Positions 25,173 through 35,791 of a stretch of 64,000 bases of DNA are shown here, in pieces. This stretch comes from Actinomycetota bacterium. GTDB lineage: Bacteria; Actinomycetota; Actinomycetes; Nanopelagicales; Nanopelagicaceae. Each line of letters opens with the position of its first letter. The stretch's first letter is position 1. Location of the stretch: contig CANBSP010000002.1 in assembly GCA_947372165.1 (NCBI GenBank), positions 1-64,000 of the forward strand, in the 5' to 3' direction. Position numbers and translations under genes: made by a program. The notes under the pieces are model-generated. The model ran no database searches. It was not told where the DNA came from and was given only the letters and a program-made list of their open reading frames with translations.

Positions 25173-27251
25173 ATGACCGCTGCTAATCGCCCACAACTGA
25201 CTCGATCACCATGGACAGAGAATGACGAGAAGGCGGTTGCGATCGCTCGCGCTCTCGCTGCTGACGCCGTGCAGAAAGTTGGCAATGGCCATCCAGGAAC
25301 TGCGATGTCGCTCGCCCCTGTCGCTTACACACTCTTCCAACGCTTCTTACGCCATGACCCAACCCAACCAGAATGGCTTGGACGAGATCGCTTTGTACTC
25401 TCATGCGGCCACTCATCACTCACTCTCTACATTCAACTCTTCCTATCTGGCTATGGGCTCTCACTCGATGATCTCAAGGCATTTCGTACCGCTGGCTCGC
25501 TCACTCCAGCTCACCCAGAATATGGCCACACAAAGGGCGTAGAGATCACGACCGGTCCATTGGGATCTGGAATTGCATCCGCTGTAGGTATGGCAATGGC
25601 GGCGCGATACGAGAAGGGTCTCTTTGATCCGAAAAGTGAAACTTCACTCTTTGATCATACGATCTGGGTTATTGCGTCAGATGGCGATCTGCAAGAAGGG
25701 TTGAGCGCGGAAGCTTCATCCCTCGCAGGGACTCAAGCCCTTGGCAATCTTGTAGTTATCTATGATGACAACCGAATCTCGATCGAGGGCGATACTCACG
25801 TTTCATTTACGGAAGATGTTTCAGCTCGATATCGTGCTTATGGTTGGAATGTATTAGAGGTCGCTGCACTTGCAGATGGCAATGTTGATCGCGACGGCTT
25901 GGAAGCGGCAATGGTGAAAGCCGAAGCAACAACCGATGCACCAACTTTGATCCGTCTCAAGACTGTCATCGCCTGGCCTGCTCCCAAGGCACGCGGAACA
26001 TCAAAATCGCATGGTTCAGCACTCGGTGCAGATGAGGTAGCCGCAACAAAGATTGCACTCGGGCTCAACCCAGATGAGACTTTCATTGCACCAGATGAAC
26101 TCGTTGCCCATACTCGCAAGGTAATCGAACGTGGACAAGCCGAGCGCTTGGCTTGGGAATCCGAATTTGCATCATGGAAGTCGACCCATCCAACTGAGGC
26201 GGCACTGCTTGAGCGCCTTCAAAACAAGAAGTTGCCTGCTGATTGGGCATCGGCGATTCCGACATTTGGCAGCGATAAAGAGATCGCAACTCGTGCCGCA
26301 TCAGGCAAGGTCATCAATGCCATCGCCGAAGTACTCCCAGAGTTCTGGGGCGGCTCTGCTGATCTCGGTGAATCAAATAACACCACGATCGAAGAGGGCC
26401 ACTCATTCTTGCCGGCAAGCTCTGCGATGAAAGATGCAGATCCTTATGGCCGAATCATCCACTTCGGAATCCGCGAACATGCGATGGGCGCAGTCCTCAA
26501 TGGCATCGCACTCCACGGTCTCACCAAGGCATTTGGTGGCACCTTCCTCGTCTTCTCTGACTATATGCGCGGCGCCGTTCGACTCGCAGCGCTCATGGAT
26601 ATTCCTTCTACCTTCGTCTGGACACACGACTCTGTAGGTGTTGGCGAAGATGGGCCTACCCATCAGCCGGTTGAGCATGTTTCATCTCTTCGCGCTATTC
26701 CTAACTTGGCAGTTATCCGTCCAGCGGATGCAAATGAGACAGCTATCGCGTGGCGTGAAGTCATCACTCGAGCAAAGCCAGTTGGTTTGATCCTCTCCCG
26801 TCAGAACTTGCCAGTCGTAGATCGCACCACCCACGCATCTGCAGAAGGTGTCGCAAAGGGTGCCTACATCCTCAAGGACTCTGATGGCACACCTGATGTC
26901 ATCATTATCGCGACTGGATCAGAAGTTCAGTATGCACTCGGTGCCCAGACCATACTTGCAGCCCAAGGAATCAAAGCTCGCGTCGTGAGTGCACCATGTA
27001 TTGAATGGTTTAACGAAACATCAGATTCTTATAAGGAGTCTGTCTTACCAACAAGTGTTAAAGCACGTGTCAGCGTCGAAGCTGGAATCGCCCTTGGTTG
27101 GCGTGAGTTTGTGGGTGATGCAGGTGTATCCGTCTCACTCGAACATTACGGAGCATCAGCTGCAGCAGGCGTCCTCTTTAAGGAGTACGGCTTTACAGCG
27201 GAGAATGTCGCAAGCGCTGCTCAGCAATCAATCGCAAAGGTACGTGTATAA
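25173..27251 (+). CDS. tkt: Transketolase
   Basis: A 692-residue thiamine-diphosphate enzyme of the pentose phosphate pathway. QKVGNGHPGTAMSLAPVAYTLF, the GDG...N metal/ThDP motif (ASDGDLQEGLSAEASSLAGTQALGNLVVIYDDN), FGIREHAMGAVLNGIALHG and THDSVGVGEDGPTHQPVEH are all intact. ATG 25173 follows AGGAGAGAAA closely; an in-frame start 19 codons earlier lacks a site. It is followed at 2 bases by tal and then pgi, so the non-oxidative branch and hexose isomerisation are made together. The 109-bp gap behind ctaA holds its promoter, though no clear -35/-10 pair stands out. Confidence 0.97.
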   Translation: MTAANRPQLTRSPWTENDEKAVAIARALAADAVQKVGNGHPGTAMSLAPVAYTLFQRFLRHDPTQPEWLGRDRFVLSCGHSSLTLYIQLFLSGYGLSLDDLKAFRTAGSLTPAHPEYGHTKGVEITTGPLGSGIASAVGMAMAARYEKGLFDPKSETSLFDHTIWVIASDGDLQEGLSAEASSLAGTQALGNLVVIYDDNRISIEGDTHVSFTEDVSARYRAYGWNVLEVAALADGNVDRDGLEAAMVKAEATTDAPTLIRLKTVIAWPAPKARGTSKSHGSALGADEVAATKIALGLNPDETFIAPDELVAHTRKVIERGQAERLAWESEFASWKSTHPTEAALLERLQNKKLPADWASAIPTFGSDKEIATRAASGKVINAIAEVLPEFWGGSADLGESNNTTIEEGHSFLPASSAMKDADPYGRIIHFGIREHAMGAVLNGIALHGLTKAFGGTFLVFSDYMRGAVRLAALMDIPSTFVWTHDSVGVGEDGPTHQPVEHVSSLRAIPNLAVIRPADANETAIAWREVITRAKPVGLILSRQNLPVVDRTTHASAEGVAKGAYILKDSDGTPDVIIIATGSEVQYALGAQTILAAQGIKARVVSAPCIEWFNETSDSYKESVLPTSVKARVSVEAGIALGWREFVGDAGVSVSLEHYGASAAAGVLFKEYGFTAENVASAAQQSIAKVRV

Positions 27252-27253
27252 CT

Positions 27254-28339
27254 ATGAGCAATCTTCAAGAACTCTCAGCTGCTGGCGTATCCATCTGGCT
27301 AGATGACCTCTCTCGTGATCGACTTCAATCTGGTTCACTCCAGAAGTTGATCGACGACTCCTCTGTTGTTGGAGTGACGACTAACCCAAGTATCTTCTCT
27401 GCTGCAATCTCTGGATCAACTCTCTATCGCGACGATATCCTCGCCCTCAAGGCAGAAGGACGATCGGCATCAGAGATCGTTACCGAGCTCACGACATCAG
27501 ATGTCCGCCAGGCATGTGATCTCTTCGCGCCAACTTTTCTTGAATCTGGCCATATCGATGGCCGAGTCTCCATCGAGGTGGATCCACAGCTCGCCTATGA
27601 CACAAGCGCAACCGTCGAACGCGGCCTCTATCTGGCGAAACTTGTGAATCGCCCAAACCTACTCATTAAGGTCCCAGCAACTATCGAAGGTCTGCCGGCG
27701 ATTGAAGAGCTGACCGCCCAAGGCATTAGCGTCAATGTAACTCTCATCTTCTCGGTCGAGCGTTATCAGGGCGTCATGGATGCTTACCTCCGAGGACTCG
27801 AACGCCGCTTAGGAAAGGGTCAATCACTTTCCGAGATTCATTCCGTCGCATCCTTCTTCATTAGCCGTATCGATGCCGAAATCGATAAGCAACTTGATGC
27901 ACAGTCAGCTCACTCACCACTTCGTGGTGTGGCGGCGATCGCTAACGCTCACTTGGCTTATGAAGCATTCTTGGAAGTTACCGCCTCGCAACGCTGGAAG
28001 AAGCTGGCGCAAGCTGGCGCAAACCTGCAGCGTCCGCTTTGGGCATCGACCGGCGTTAAAGATAAATCGTACGATTCAACTCGCTACGTCATCGAATTGG
28101 TAGCGCAGAACTGCGTTAATACGATGCCAGAAGGCACGCTCAACGAGGTTCGAGATCATGGATCAGTACGCGGAGATACCATCTCTGCGAAGATCAGTGA
28201 ATCAGCCAAGCTCATATCGCAATTGCCTGCAGCGGGAATTGATCTCCACCAAGTGGTTACCTTCCTTGAAGATGATGGCGTCGCAAAATTTGAGAAGGCC
28301 TGGCTTGAACTCCTTGCAAATGTTGAGGCGGTTTCGTAA
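27254..28339 (+). CDS. tal: Transaldolase
   Basis: A 361-residue transaldolase. GVSIWLDDLSR and VGVTTNPSIFSAAI start the barrel, the Schiff-base lysine is Lys139 in NLLIKVPAT, and SVNVTLIFSVERY and VASFFISRIDAEID follow. This is the long actinobacterial type also found fused in Tal-Pgi proteins; here the pgi partner is a separate gene whose start overlaps the tal stop by 1 base. Confidence 0.96.
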   Translation: MSNLQELSAAGVSIWLDDLSRDRLQSGSLQKLIDDSSVVGVTTNPSIFSAAISGSTLYRDDILALKAEGRSASEIVTELTTSDVRQACDLFAPTFLESGHIDGRVSIEVDPQLAYDTSATVERGLYLAKLVNRPNLLIKVPATIEGLPAIEELTAQGISVNVTLIFSVERYQGVMDAYLRGLERRLGKGQSLSEIHSVASFFISRIDAEIDKQLDAQSAHSPLRGVAAIANAHLAYEAFLEVTASQRWKKLAQAGANLQRPLWASTGVKDKSYDSTRYVIELVAQNCVNTMPEGTLNEVRDHGSVRGDTISAKISESAKLISQLPAAGIDLHQVVTFLEDDGVAKFEKAWLELLANVEAVS

Positions 28340-29895
28340 TGGCGATCTCGCTCTCAGGACGCGGCCTCTCACAGGCAACACCAGAATTAGTTGAAAGATT
28401 GCTTGCTCTGGCGCCTCGCCTTGCAGCAAAAGATGCAACTCTCTGGGGCGAAGCGGCCCAGAAGGAGGCAATGGTTCGATTGAATTGGATCGACTTGCCG
28501 ACCTCATCTCAAGACCTTCTCCCCCAATTGGCCGAGCTTGCTCAATGGGCAAGTGCGAAGAACCTCACCAATGTCATCTTGGCGGGTATGGGTGGTTCCT
28601 CCCTTGCGCCAGAAGTCATTAGCAAGACATATAAGAAGAAGCTCACCGTTCTTGATACAACCGATCCCGATCAACTTCTCAAGGCCATTCCAGAAACTTC
28701 AGAAGAATTGAAGCAGACTGTGGTGGTTGTCGGATCTAAATCGGGTTCAACCATTGAGACAGCATCGCAGAAGGCGCTCTTTGAGAAGCTCTTCCAGGAT
28801 GCCGGTCTTCTTCCGGCCGATCACATCGTGATCGTTACCGATCCTGGTTCACCTTTGGATCAAGCATCTAGAGCACAAGGCTTGCGCACCATCAACGCTG
28901 ATCCACATGTGGGTGGTCGCTACAGCGCGCTCAGCGCGTTCGGACTTGTTCCAGCTGCACTCATAGGTGTCGATGTAGCCGCTCTTCTGGCGGATGCCAG
29001 ATCTGCTGCAGCTACCTTTACAGAGGAAGGTTCGCCAGCTGCAACTCTGGCTGCCGCGATCTTTGATGCCGGTGAACAGAGCGTTGGCTTCAGCGATTCA
29101 GGGTCTGAAACTCCTGGCCTCTCCGACTGGATTGAGCAGCTTGTCGCTGAATCAACTGGCAAGAATCAACGCGGTCGACTTCCAATCGCGATTGAATCGT
29201 TGGAATCCCCTCTGGCTGGATCTGGCTTTACCATCTCGCTCGCCCAGACAACCGATGCAAAAGCTGATGCCGTTGTGACTGGATCACTTGGCGAACAATT
29301 TATTCTCTGGGAGTGGGTCACTGCCCTCTTGAGCATTGCCCTTGAAGTAGATCCCTTTAACCAGCCAAATGTGACTGAAGCAAAAGAGCGCACCAGCGCG
29401 ATTCTCGCGAAGTGGTCTATTGATGGCATCGAAGAAGTGCGCCCTTCCTACGAAGATGAGAATCTTCAACTCTTCTCTGATTCAAAGGCAGATTCGCTCT
29501 CGGGCCAACTTGCTGAATTCCTCGCAAGAGATTGCCATTACGTAGCCATCATGGCCTACCTGGCGCGCGGCATCGATGATGAGATCACTAAGAGTCGTGC
29601 ATTGGTTGCGACGAAGAGTGGACGCGGAACAACTTTCGGATGGGGACCTCGCTTCTTACACTCGACTGGCCAGTTCCATAAAGGCGGACAGCAGAACGGT
29701 GCCTTTATCCAGATCACTGGTGAAAACCTCAACGATCTGGACATTCCTGGCAAGGATTTCTCATTCCACACCTTGCTCATGGCTCAAGCACTCGGTGATG
29801 GCCAAGCACTTGCCGATCGAAACTTCCCGCTCCTGCGCATTCATCTTAAGAACCGAAGTCAGGCGATCGCGGCAATACTCGAAGCGCTGAAGTAG
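28339..29895 (+). CDS. pgi: Glucose-6-phosphate isomerase (Tal-Pgi type)
   Basis: A 518-residue SIS-domain isomerase that interconverts glucose-6-phosphate and fructose-6-phosphate. NVILAGMGGSSLAPEVI is the sugar-phosphate loop, VVVGSKSGSTIET the second, and GRTGTTFGWGPRFLHSTGQFHKGG-like sequence near residue 435 the C-terminal signature region (here GRGTTFGWGPRFLHSTGQ). It resembles the C-terminal half of fused Tal-Pgi proteins more than classical Pgi. Start and tal stop share one base, so the two are translationally coupled. A very strong palindromic terminator follows. Confidence 0.93.
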   Translation: MAISLSGRGLSQATPELVERLLALAPRLAAKDATLWGEAAQKEAMVRLNWIDLPTSSQDLLPQLAELAQWASAKNLTNVILAGMGGSSLAPEVISKTYKKKLTVLDTTDPDQLLKAIPETSEELKQTVVVVGSKSGSTIETASQKALFEKLFQDAGLLPADHIVIVTDPGSPLDQASRAQGLRTINADPHVGGRYSALSAFGLVPAALIGVDVAALLADARSAAATFTEEGSPAATLAAAIFDAGEQSVGFSDSGSETPGLSDWIEQLVAESTGKNQRGRLPIAIESLESPLAGSGFTISLAQTTDAKADAVVTGSLGEQFILWEWVTALLSIALEVDPFNQPNVTEAKERTSAILAKWSIDGIEEVRPSYEDENLQLFSDSKADSLSGQLAEFLARDCHYVAIMAYLARGIDDEITKSRALVATKSGRGTTFGWGPRFLHSTGQFHKGGQQNGAFIQITGENLNDLDIPGKDFSFHTLLMAQALGDGQALADRNFPLLRIHLKNRSQAIAAILEALK

Positions 29896-29901
29896 CTCTT
29901 T

Positions 29902-29945
29902 AAAGCAAGAAGCCCCACCTCGATCGAGGTGGGGCTTCTTGCTTT
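29902..29945. terminator. Bidirectional terminator between pgi and rbpA
   Basis: A perfect 44-bp palindrome whose arms begin AAAGCAAGAAGCCCCACCTC and meet at CGATCG. The arms carry AAA/TTT ends, and the element sits between convergent pgi and rbpA, so it can stop transcription from both sides. Confidence 0.9.
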
Positions 29946-29956
29946 CTTAATAACTC

Positions 29957-30298
29957 TTATTCATCTTCTCCGCGAAGTGCTGCAAGTGCATCACCGAGAA
30001 TCTTTACCGCTTCAGCCTCAGTGCGACGCTCTTTCACATATGCAAGGTGAGTCTTATATGGCTCGTTCTTTACTGGCTGTGGTGGTTTATTCTGATCAAG
30101 TCCGGCTGGATATCCGCATCGTGGGCAATCCCATTCTGCTGGAATCTGAACTGTGCCATCATCGGCAAACGAAGGACGAGTCTCGTGGCCATTTGCACAC
30201 CAGTAAGAGACGCGGAAGCGACCGATCGCCTCGCCACGTTCTGCTTCACCCATTGGGCCAGCACCGACGCGACTTCCACGGATTGCGCTACCTGCCAT
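29957..30298 (-). CDS. rbpA: RNA polymerase-binding protein RbpA
   Basis: A 113-residue actinobacteria-specific transcription factor. The flexible N-terminal tail MAGSAIRGSRVGAGPMGEAERGE, the zinc site Cys34/His38/Cys58/Cys61 (WCANGHE and DCPRCGYPAG) and the C-terminal sigma-interacting helix TEAEAVKILGDALAALRG are all present. RbpA stabilises open complexes and binds the housekeeping sigma factor. AAGGGG precedes the ATG. This gene is one of the best taxonomic markers in the window. Confidence 0.96.
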   Translation of the reverse strand: MAGSAIRGSRVGAGPMGEAERGEAIGRFRVSYWCANGHETRPSFADDGTVQIPAEWDCPRCGYPAGLDQNKPPQPVKNEPYKTHLAYVKERRTEAEAVKILGDALAALRGEDE

Positions 30299-30351
30299 TG
30301 ATATACCCCTTAATAACTATCTGCTACGTGCGTGAAGGAAACTTTACAGAA

Positions 30352-30582
30352 CTACTTCTTGAGCAGGAGTGAGAGTGCGACAACGCCTGCGAACCAGAGC
30401 CCACCAACGACGATTGTGATCCGATCGAGGTTCTTCTCAACAACGGATGACCCACCGTAATTTGAGGAGACGCCACCGCCGAAGAGGTCAGAGAGTCCAG
30501 AACCCTTGCCCTTGTGCAGCAGGACGAGGAGAACCATGAGAATGCTTGTCACCACGAGAAGGATGGAAAGTGCCAAAACCAC
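30352..30582 (-). CDS. secG: Protein-export membrane protein SecG
   Basis: A 76-residue protein with two transmembrane helices (LALSILLVVTSILMVLLVLLH and ITIVVGGLWFAGVVALSLLL) joined by a Gly/Ser loop with GLSDLFGGG, the SecG signature. It is the small SecYEG translocon subunit. The start is GTG 30582 behind AAAGGAG. It follows tpiA in the common gap-pgk-tpiA-secG order. Confidence 0.94.
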   Translation of the reverse strand: MVLALSILLVVTSILMVLLVLLHKGKGSGLSDLFGGGVSSNYGGSSVVEKNLDRITIVVGGLWFAGVVALSLLLKK

Positions 30583-30637
30583 TGAAGAGCTCCTTTATAA
30601 AGTCTGACTACCTAAAACTGCTGACCTGATTACTACT

Positions 30638-30665
30638 CGGTGCTACCCGGTGCTACCCGGTGCTT
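30638..30665. repeat. 10-bp tandem repeat between tpiA and secG
   Basis: CGGTGCTACC occurs twice in direct succession (30638-30647, 30648-30657), followed by a partial third copy CGGTGCTT. It lies in the 116-bp gap between tpiA and secG. On the minus strand each unit contains TAGCAC; one copy is 17 bp downstream of TTGAAG, so a weak secG promoter is conceivable. Confidence 0.75.
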
Positions 30666-30698
30666 CAAGGGATAAGGATAGCGCGAAGCGGTCCGCCC

Positions 30699-31472
30699 TT
30701 ATGCGACTCGGTAGAACTTGGCGATTCGGGCGAATTCCTCAGGATCTAGGCTCGCTCCGCCCACAAGGACCCCATCAACATCCGCCTGACGCATGATTTC
30801 CACGATATTGGCTGACTTCACTGATCCGCCGTAGAGAATGCGAGCAGCTTCTGCGATCTCATCGCTTCCGATCTTTGCCAATTCCACGCGGATCGCGGCA
30901 CAGACCTCTTGGGCATCTTCAGGGGTCGCAGTCTTGCCGGTGCCGATTGCCCATACGGGTTCGTAGGCGAAGACGATCTTTTTGAGATCTGGCTTATGCA
31001 GCCCCTTGAGACCATTGCGAAGTTGAGTCAGTACATGTTCGACATGAGTTCCGGCTTCACGGATCGGCAACTCTTCGCCAATGCAGAAGATTGGGACGAT
31101 CTCGTTGGTGAGCGCTGCCTTGAGCTTGCGATTGAGGAGTTCATCGCCCTCGCCATGGATTGCTCGGCGTTCAGAGTGGCCAACAGCCACATATGTGCAA
31201 CCCAGCTTTGCCAGCATCGATCCTGAAATATCACCAGTGAATGCACCTGAGACATCAGGTGAGAGATCCTGCGCGCCGTAGGTTAAACGCAAGCGGTCGC
31301 CATCGACGAGTGTCTGAATAGAGCGAATATCGGTGAAAGGTGGAAGCACCGTGATATCAACGGCATCGTAATCTTTCTCTTCAAGAGAGTACGAAAGTTT
31401 CTGGGTGACTGCGATCGCTTCGAGATGATTGAGGTTCATCTTCCAGTTACCAGCAATAAGCGGCTTACGCAT
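30699..31472 (-). CDS. tpiA: Triosephosphate isomerase
   Basis: A 257-residue TIM-barrel enzyme of glycolysis. The catalytic lysine is in GNWKMN, the histidine in AVGHSERR, and the glutamate in [25 protein letters not shown] and [15 protein letters not shown] end the phosphate site. ATG 31472 follows AAGGAG. It is third in gap-pgk-tpiA-secG, 51 bases after pgk. Confidence 0.97.
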   Translation of the reverse strand: MRKPLIAGNWKMNLNHLEAIAVTQKLSYSLEEKDYDAVDITVLPPFTDIRSIQTLVDGDRLRLTYGAQDLSPDVSGAFTGDISGSMLAKLGCTYVAVGHSERRAIHGEGDELLNRKLKAALTNEIVPIFCIGEELPIREAGTHVEHVLTQLRNGLKGLHKPDLKKIVFAYEPVWAIGTGKTATPEDAQEVCAAIRVELAKIGSDEIAEAARILYGGSVKSANIVEIMRQADVDGVLVGGASLDPEEFARIAKFYRVA

Positions 31473-31523
31473 TCATTCTCCTTCAGGTGGATGAGTCGTC
31501 AATTCAACTCTGGATAGTTAGTA

Positions 31524-32699
31524 CTAGTCGAGAACAGAGATTCCAGGAAGTTCTTTTCCTTCGAGATATTCAAGGGAAGCACCGCCGCCAGTTGAGATAT
31601 ATCCAAAGTCGGAATCAGCGAAACCCAATTTACGTACTGCTGCTGCTGAATCTCCACCGCCAACGACTGAGATCCCCGAGACGGTAGTGAGCGCTTGCGC
31701 AACTACCTTTGTGCCTGCTGCAAAGTTTGCAAATTCAAAGACTCCCATTGGGCCGTTCCAAAAGACTGTCTTGCATTCAGAGATGGCGGCAGCGAAAGCG
31801 CCAGCGCTCTCTGGTCCAATATCAAGACCCATCTGATCTGCTGGAATAGCGGATGCAGTCACAATCGTAGGAGTTGCATCAGCGGCGAACTCAGGTGCAA
31901 CGACGATATCCGTTGGAAGGAGGAGTCTGACACCGAGTTTTTCGGCACGCGCCATTAAATCTTTTACCGTTGGAATGAGATCAACTTCGACGAGAGACTT
32001 TCCAATCTCGTGGCCCTGGGCTGCGAGGAAGGTGAAGAGCATTCCGCCACCGATCGCCATTACATTGACCTTATCGAGCAAATTCTCAATAACGCCGATC
32101 TTGTCTGAAACCTTAGATCCGCCGAGTACCACGCCATAAGGGCGCTCTGGATTCTGTGTGAGCTTCTTCAATACTTCGATCTCAGCCGCCACCAAGTAAC
32201 CCGGTGCATGAGGAAGGAGCGTTGCTACATCAAAGACTGAAGCGTGCTTGCGGTGAACTGCACCGAATCCATCAGAGATGAAGATATCTGCATAACTTGC
32301 CAACTCGGAAGCGAGAGCGATTCGCTCAGACTCTTCCTTGCTGGTCTCTGCAGCTTCGTAACGAATATTTTCAAGGAGAACGATCTCACCTGGCTGGACA
32401 CTCTTTGCGGCGGCAGAGCCAACGATCTCAGGGGAGAAAGTGACAGCCTTGCCAAGAAGTTCTGCGAGCCTTACTGCAACAGGTGCAAGTGTGAGTTCGG
32501 GCTTGCGCTCCCCCTTTGGTCGTCCAAGGTGCGCGGTAATGACTACCGCAGCACCCTGTGCGATCAAAAATTGAATCGTTGGAAGGGATGCACGAATACG
32601 CCCATCATCTGTGATCACGCCATCCTTAATAGGGACGTTGAGATCGCAGCGTAGGAGGACGCGCTTACCTGCATAATCAAATGATTCGAGAGAGTTCAT
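31524..32699 (-). CDS. pgk: Phosphoglycerate kinase
   Basis: A 391-residue glycolytic kinase that makes ATP from 1,3-bisphosphoglycerate. RVLLRCDLNVPIKDGVITDDGRI, HLGRPKG, ENIRYEAAETSKEE, VVLGGSKVSDKIGVIENLL and the C-terminal GGGDSAAAVRKLG...ISTGGGASLEYLEG are complete. I start at ATG 32699, 10 bases after the gap stop; the frame stays open upstream inside gap, which is not coding for this protein. No strong ribosome-binding site is seen. Confidence 0.97.
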   Translation of the reverse strand: MNSLESFDYAGKRVLLRCDLNVPIKDGVITDDGRIRASLPTIQFLIAQGAAVVITAHLGRPKGERKPELTLAPVAVRLAELLGKAVTFSPEIVGSAAAKSVQPGEIVLLENIRYEAAETSKEESERIALASELASYADIFISDGFGAVHRKHASVFDVATLLPHAPGYLVAAEIEVLKKLTQNPERPYGVVLGGSKVSDKIGVIENLLDKVNVMAIGGGMLFTFLAAQGHEIGKSLVEVDLIPTVKDLMARAEKLGVRLLLPTDIVVAPEFAADATPTIVTASAIPADQMGLDIGPESAGAFAAAISECKTVFWNGPMGVFEFANFAAGTKVVAQALTTVSGISVVGGGDSAAAVRKLGFADSDFGYISTGGGASLEYLEGKELPGISVLD

Positions 32700-32709
32700 G
32701 GTCGACTCG

Positions 32710-33771
<1,062 letters not shown>

Positions 33772-33855
33772 TCATAGCTCGATCGATCGAGATTTCAGAG
33801 TGAGAAATGGGCCGCAATCCACAACGTTGTGATGGGGTAAGCCTATCAGTGGGGC

Positions 33856-34839
33856 TTAGTCGTTCTCTAACATCTCGGGGCTCAAACCAGCCTCGGTATC
33901 GGGAATTCCTAGGTCATGCGCACGCTTATCTGCCATCGCCAGGAGGCGGCGAATGCGGCCGGCGATCGCATCTTTTGTCATAGGAGGGCTTGCGAGCGAA
34001 CCAAGTTCTTCCAGACTTGCTTGGCCGTGGGTGATACGAAGATCCCCAGCCTCTTTCAGGTGATCGGGAATCTCATCCCCCAAGATCTCCATCGCGCGGG
34101 CGACGCGGGCTGAAGCTGCCACTGCTGCACGGGCCGAACGACGTAGGTTGGCATCATCAAAATTGGCAAGGCGATTTGCGGTCGCTCTGACTTCGCGGCG
34201 CATCCGTCGCTCTTCCCAGGCGAGAACTGACTCATGGGCGCCAAGGCGAGTGAGAAGCGCGCCGATTGCATCACCATCGCGAATGACCACGCGATCAACA
34301 TTGCGAACCTCTCGAGCCTTCGCCGTAATTCCAAGTCGACGAGCTGATCCAACAAGTGCAAGTGCAGCTTCAGGACCTGGGCAGGTAATCTCTAAGGCAG
34401 AGGATCGGCCAGGTTCGGTCAGTGATCCGTGTGCGAGGAAGGCGCCGCGCCAGGCTGCTTCGGCATCACAGATTCCAGCTGACACGACCTGTGGTGGCAG
34501 GCCGCGGATCGGGCGGTTATGAGAATCAATCAATCCAGTCTGTCTTGCCAAGGCATCGCCATCTGAGATCACGCGTACGAGATAACGAGAACCTTTTCGA
34601 AGTCCGCCTGCAGAGAGAACGGCAAGTTCGGAGTCGTGACCAAAGATTTCCGAGATATCTTTTCGAAGGCGCCTGGCGCTCTGCGCCGTATCAAGCTCTA
34701 CTTCGATGACGATATGACCCGCTGCGATATGCAGTCCACCCGCAAATCGAAGGAGCGCTGAGACTTCAGCTTTACGGCAACATGGCTTAGTGACTGAGAG
34801 CCTACTCAGTTCATCTTTAACACTCGCCGTCATTGCCAT
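33856..34839 (-). CDS. whiA: WhiA, DNA-binding regulator
   Basis: A 327-residue WhiA protein. The N-terminal degenerate LAGLIDADG homing-endonuclease fold covers about residues 20-210 ([48 protein letters not shown]); the C-terminal helix-turn-helix ([31 protein letters not shown]) is the DNA-binding part. WhiA drives sporulation septation in Streptomyces but is also found in non-sporulating Gram-positives, with division or chromosome-linked roles. It lies behind yvcK and rapZ, a widespread trio. Confidence 0.94.
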   Translation of the reverse strand: MAMTASVKDELSRLSVTKPCCRKAEVSALLRFAGGLHIAAGHIVIEVELDTAQSARRLRKDISEIFGHDSELAVLSAGGLRKGSRYLVRVISDGDALARQTGLIDSHNRPIRGLPPQVVSAGICDAEAAWRGAFLAHGSLTEPGRSSALEITCPGPEAALALVGSARRLGITAKAREVRNVDRVVIRDGDAIGALLTRLGAHESVLAWEERRMRREVRATANRLANFDDANLRRSARAAVAASARVARAMEILGDEIPDHLKEAGDLRITHGQASLEELGSLASPPMTKDAIAGRIRRLLAMADKRAHDLGIPDTEAGLSPEMLEND

Positions 34840-34858
34840 GTGAGTATCTAAGCAGGGT

Positions 34859-35791
34859 TCAATTGAAAATGTGGCTCAAAACTGGTGCTAATTTTTCTGG
34901 ATCATGATGGAAACTGCCAGGGCTCTTTGCTACATCGGCCAGAACCAACTCGCCGCCACAACCCTCAACCATCTCTTTAAGGCCGGCTGAGTCGGTGAGC
35001 GAGGTTCGATCGGCGATAGCGAAGTCGAGATGAAAATTCGGTAGGTGTTTGGTGATGAGCGCCAGATGTTCCTGCGCCGAATATCCCGCAAATTCATCTT
35101 CACTCTCTGGTTCGGGCAAGTTAAAGATGACAATCTTCTTGGCACTCGATTGCGCAATCGCGTGGGCCTGTTCTTGCAGGAGGAAGTGAGGCATGACGCT
35201 AGAGAACCAAGAGCCGGGGCCAATGGTGATCCACTCGGCATCGCCAATAGCCGAAAGTGCTTCAGGAGTAGCGCGAGGCTCTTCTGGAATGAGGCGAAGT
35301 GACTCGAGCCGACCCTTTGTCGATGCGACTTCCACTTGTCCGGTAACGATTTTACGACCTGATGCGGTCGCAAAAGTTCCTTCAATATCTAGCGCATCAA
35401 GGGCCATTGGCAAGACGCGCCCTTTGATCCTAAGGAGTTCGCCGACGCGAGCAATACCTGCAACATGATCACCATCTCGATCCCAAAGCGCCGTCAATAG
35501 AAGATTGCCTAGCGCATGACCGTTGAGCGGACCATCGCTTGTGAAACGATATTGAAGCGTATCTGCCCACCCTCTTCCCCACTCATCATCTGAGCAGAGA
35601 GCAGCAAGTGCCATGCGAAGATCGCCAGGTGGAAGAGTTCCGAACTCTGTGCGGATCCGGCCGCTCGATCCCCCGTTATCAGCGACAGTGACAATTGCAG
35701 TGACATCATCAGTTAATGTGCGAAGTGCGGTCAGCGTTGCAGCGAGACCATGTCCCCCGCCCAGAGCAACAACACGTGGGGTGCTACTCAA
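34859..35791 (-). CDS. yvcK: YvcK-type gluconeogenesis factor (UPF0052/CofD-like)
   Basis: A 310-residue protein of the YvcK/CofD fold. [18 protein letters not shown] and [17 protein letters not shown] are the nucleotide-sugar binding loops, [14 protein letters not shown] and [19 protein letters not shown] follow, and [17 protein letters not shown] is the conserved C-terminal block. YvcK binds UDP-sugars in other bacteria and affects cell-wall and carbon balance. It overlaps rapZ by 4 bases and lies 19 bases before whiA. Confidence 0.92.
   Translation of the reverse strand: MSSTPRVVALGGGHGLAATLTALRTLTDDVTAIVTVADNGGSSGRIRTEFGTLPPGDLRMALAALCSDDEWGRGWADTLQYRFTSDGPLNGHALGNLLLTALWDRDGDHVAGIARVGELLRIKGRVLPMALDALDIEGTFATASGRKIVTGQVEVASTKGRLESLRLIPEEPRATPEALSAIGDAEWITIGPGSWFSSVMPHFLLQEQAHAIAQSSAKKIVIFNLPEPESEDEFAGYSAQEHLALITKHLPNFHLDFAIADRTSLTDSAGLKEMVEGCGGELVLADVAKSPGSFHHDPEKLAPVLSHIFN

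Noticed and set aside
27990-28025. Direct repeat aagctggcgc in tal
   Set aside because: Only two short copies encoding KKLAQAGAN; too short to suggest more than chance or local slippage.
29929-30372. Open frame of 147 codons on the plus strand after pgi
   Set aside because: It is antisense to rbpA, begins inside the palindromic terminator and resembles nothing.
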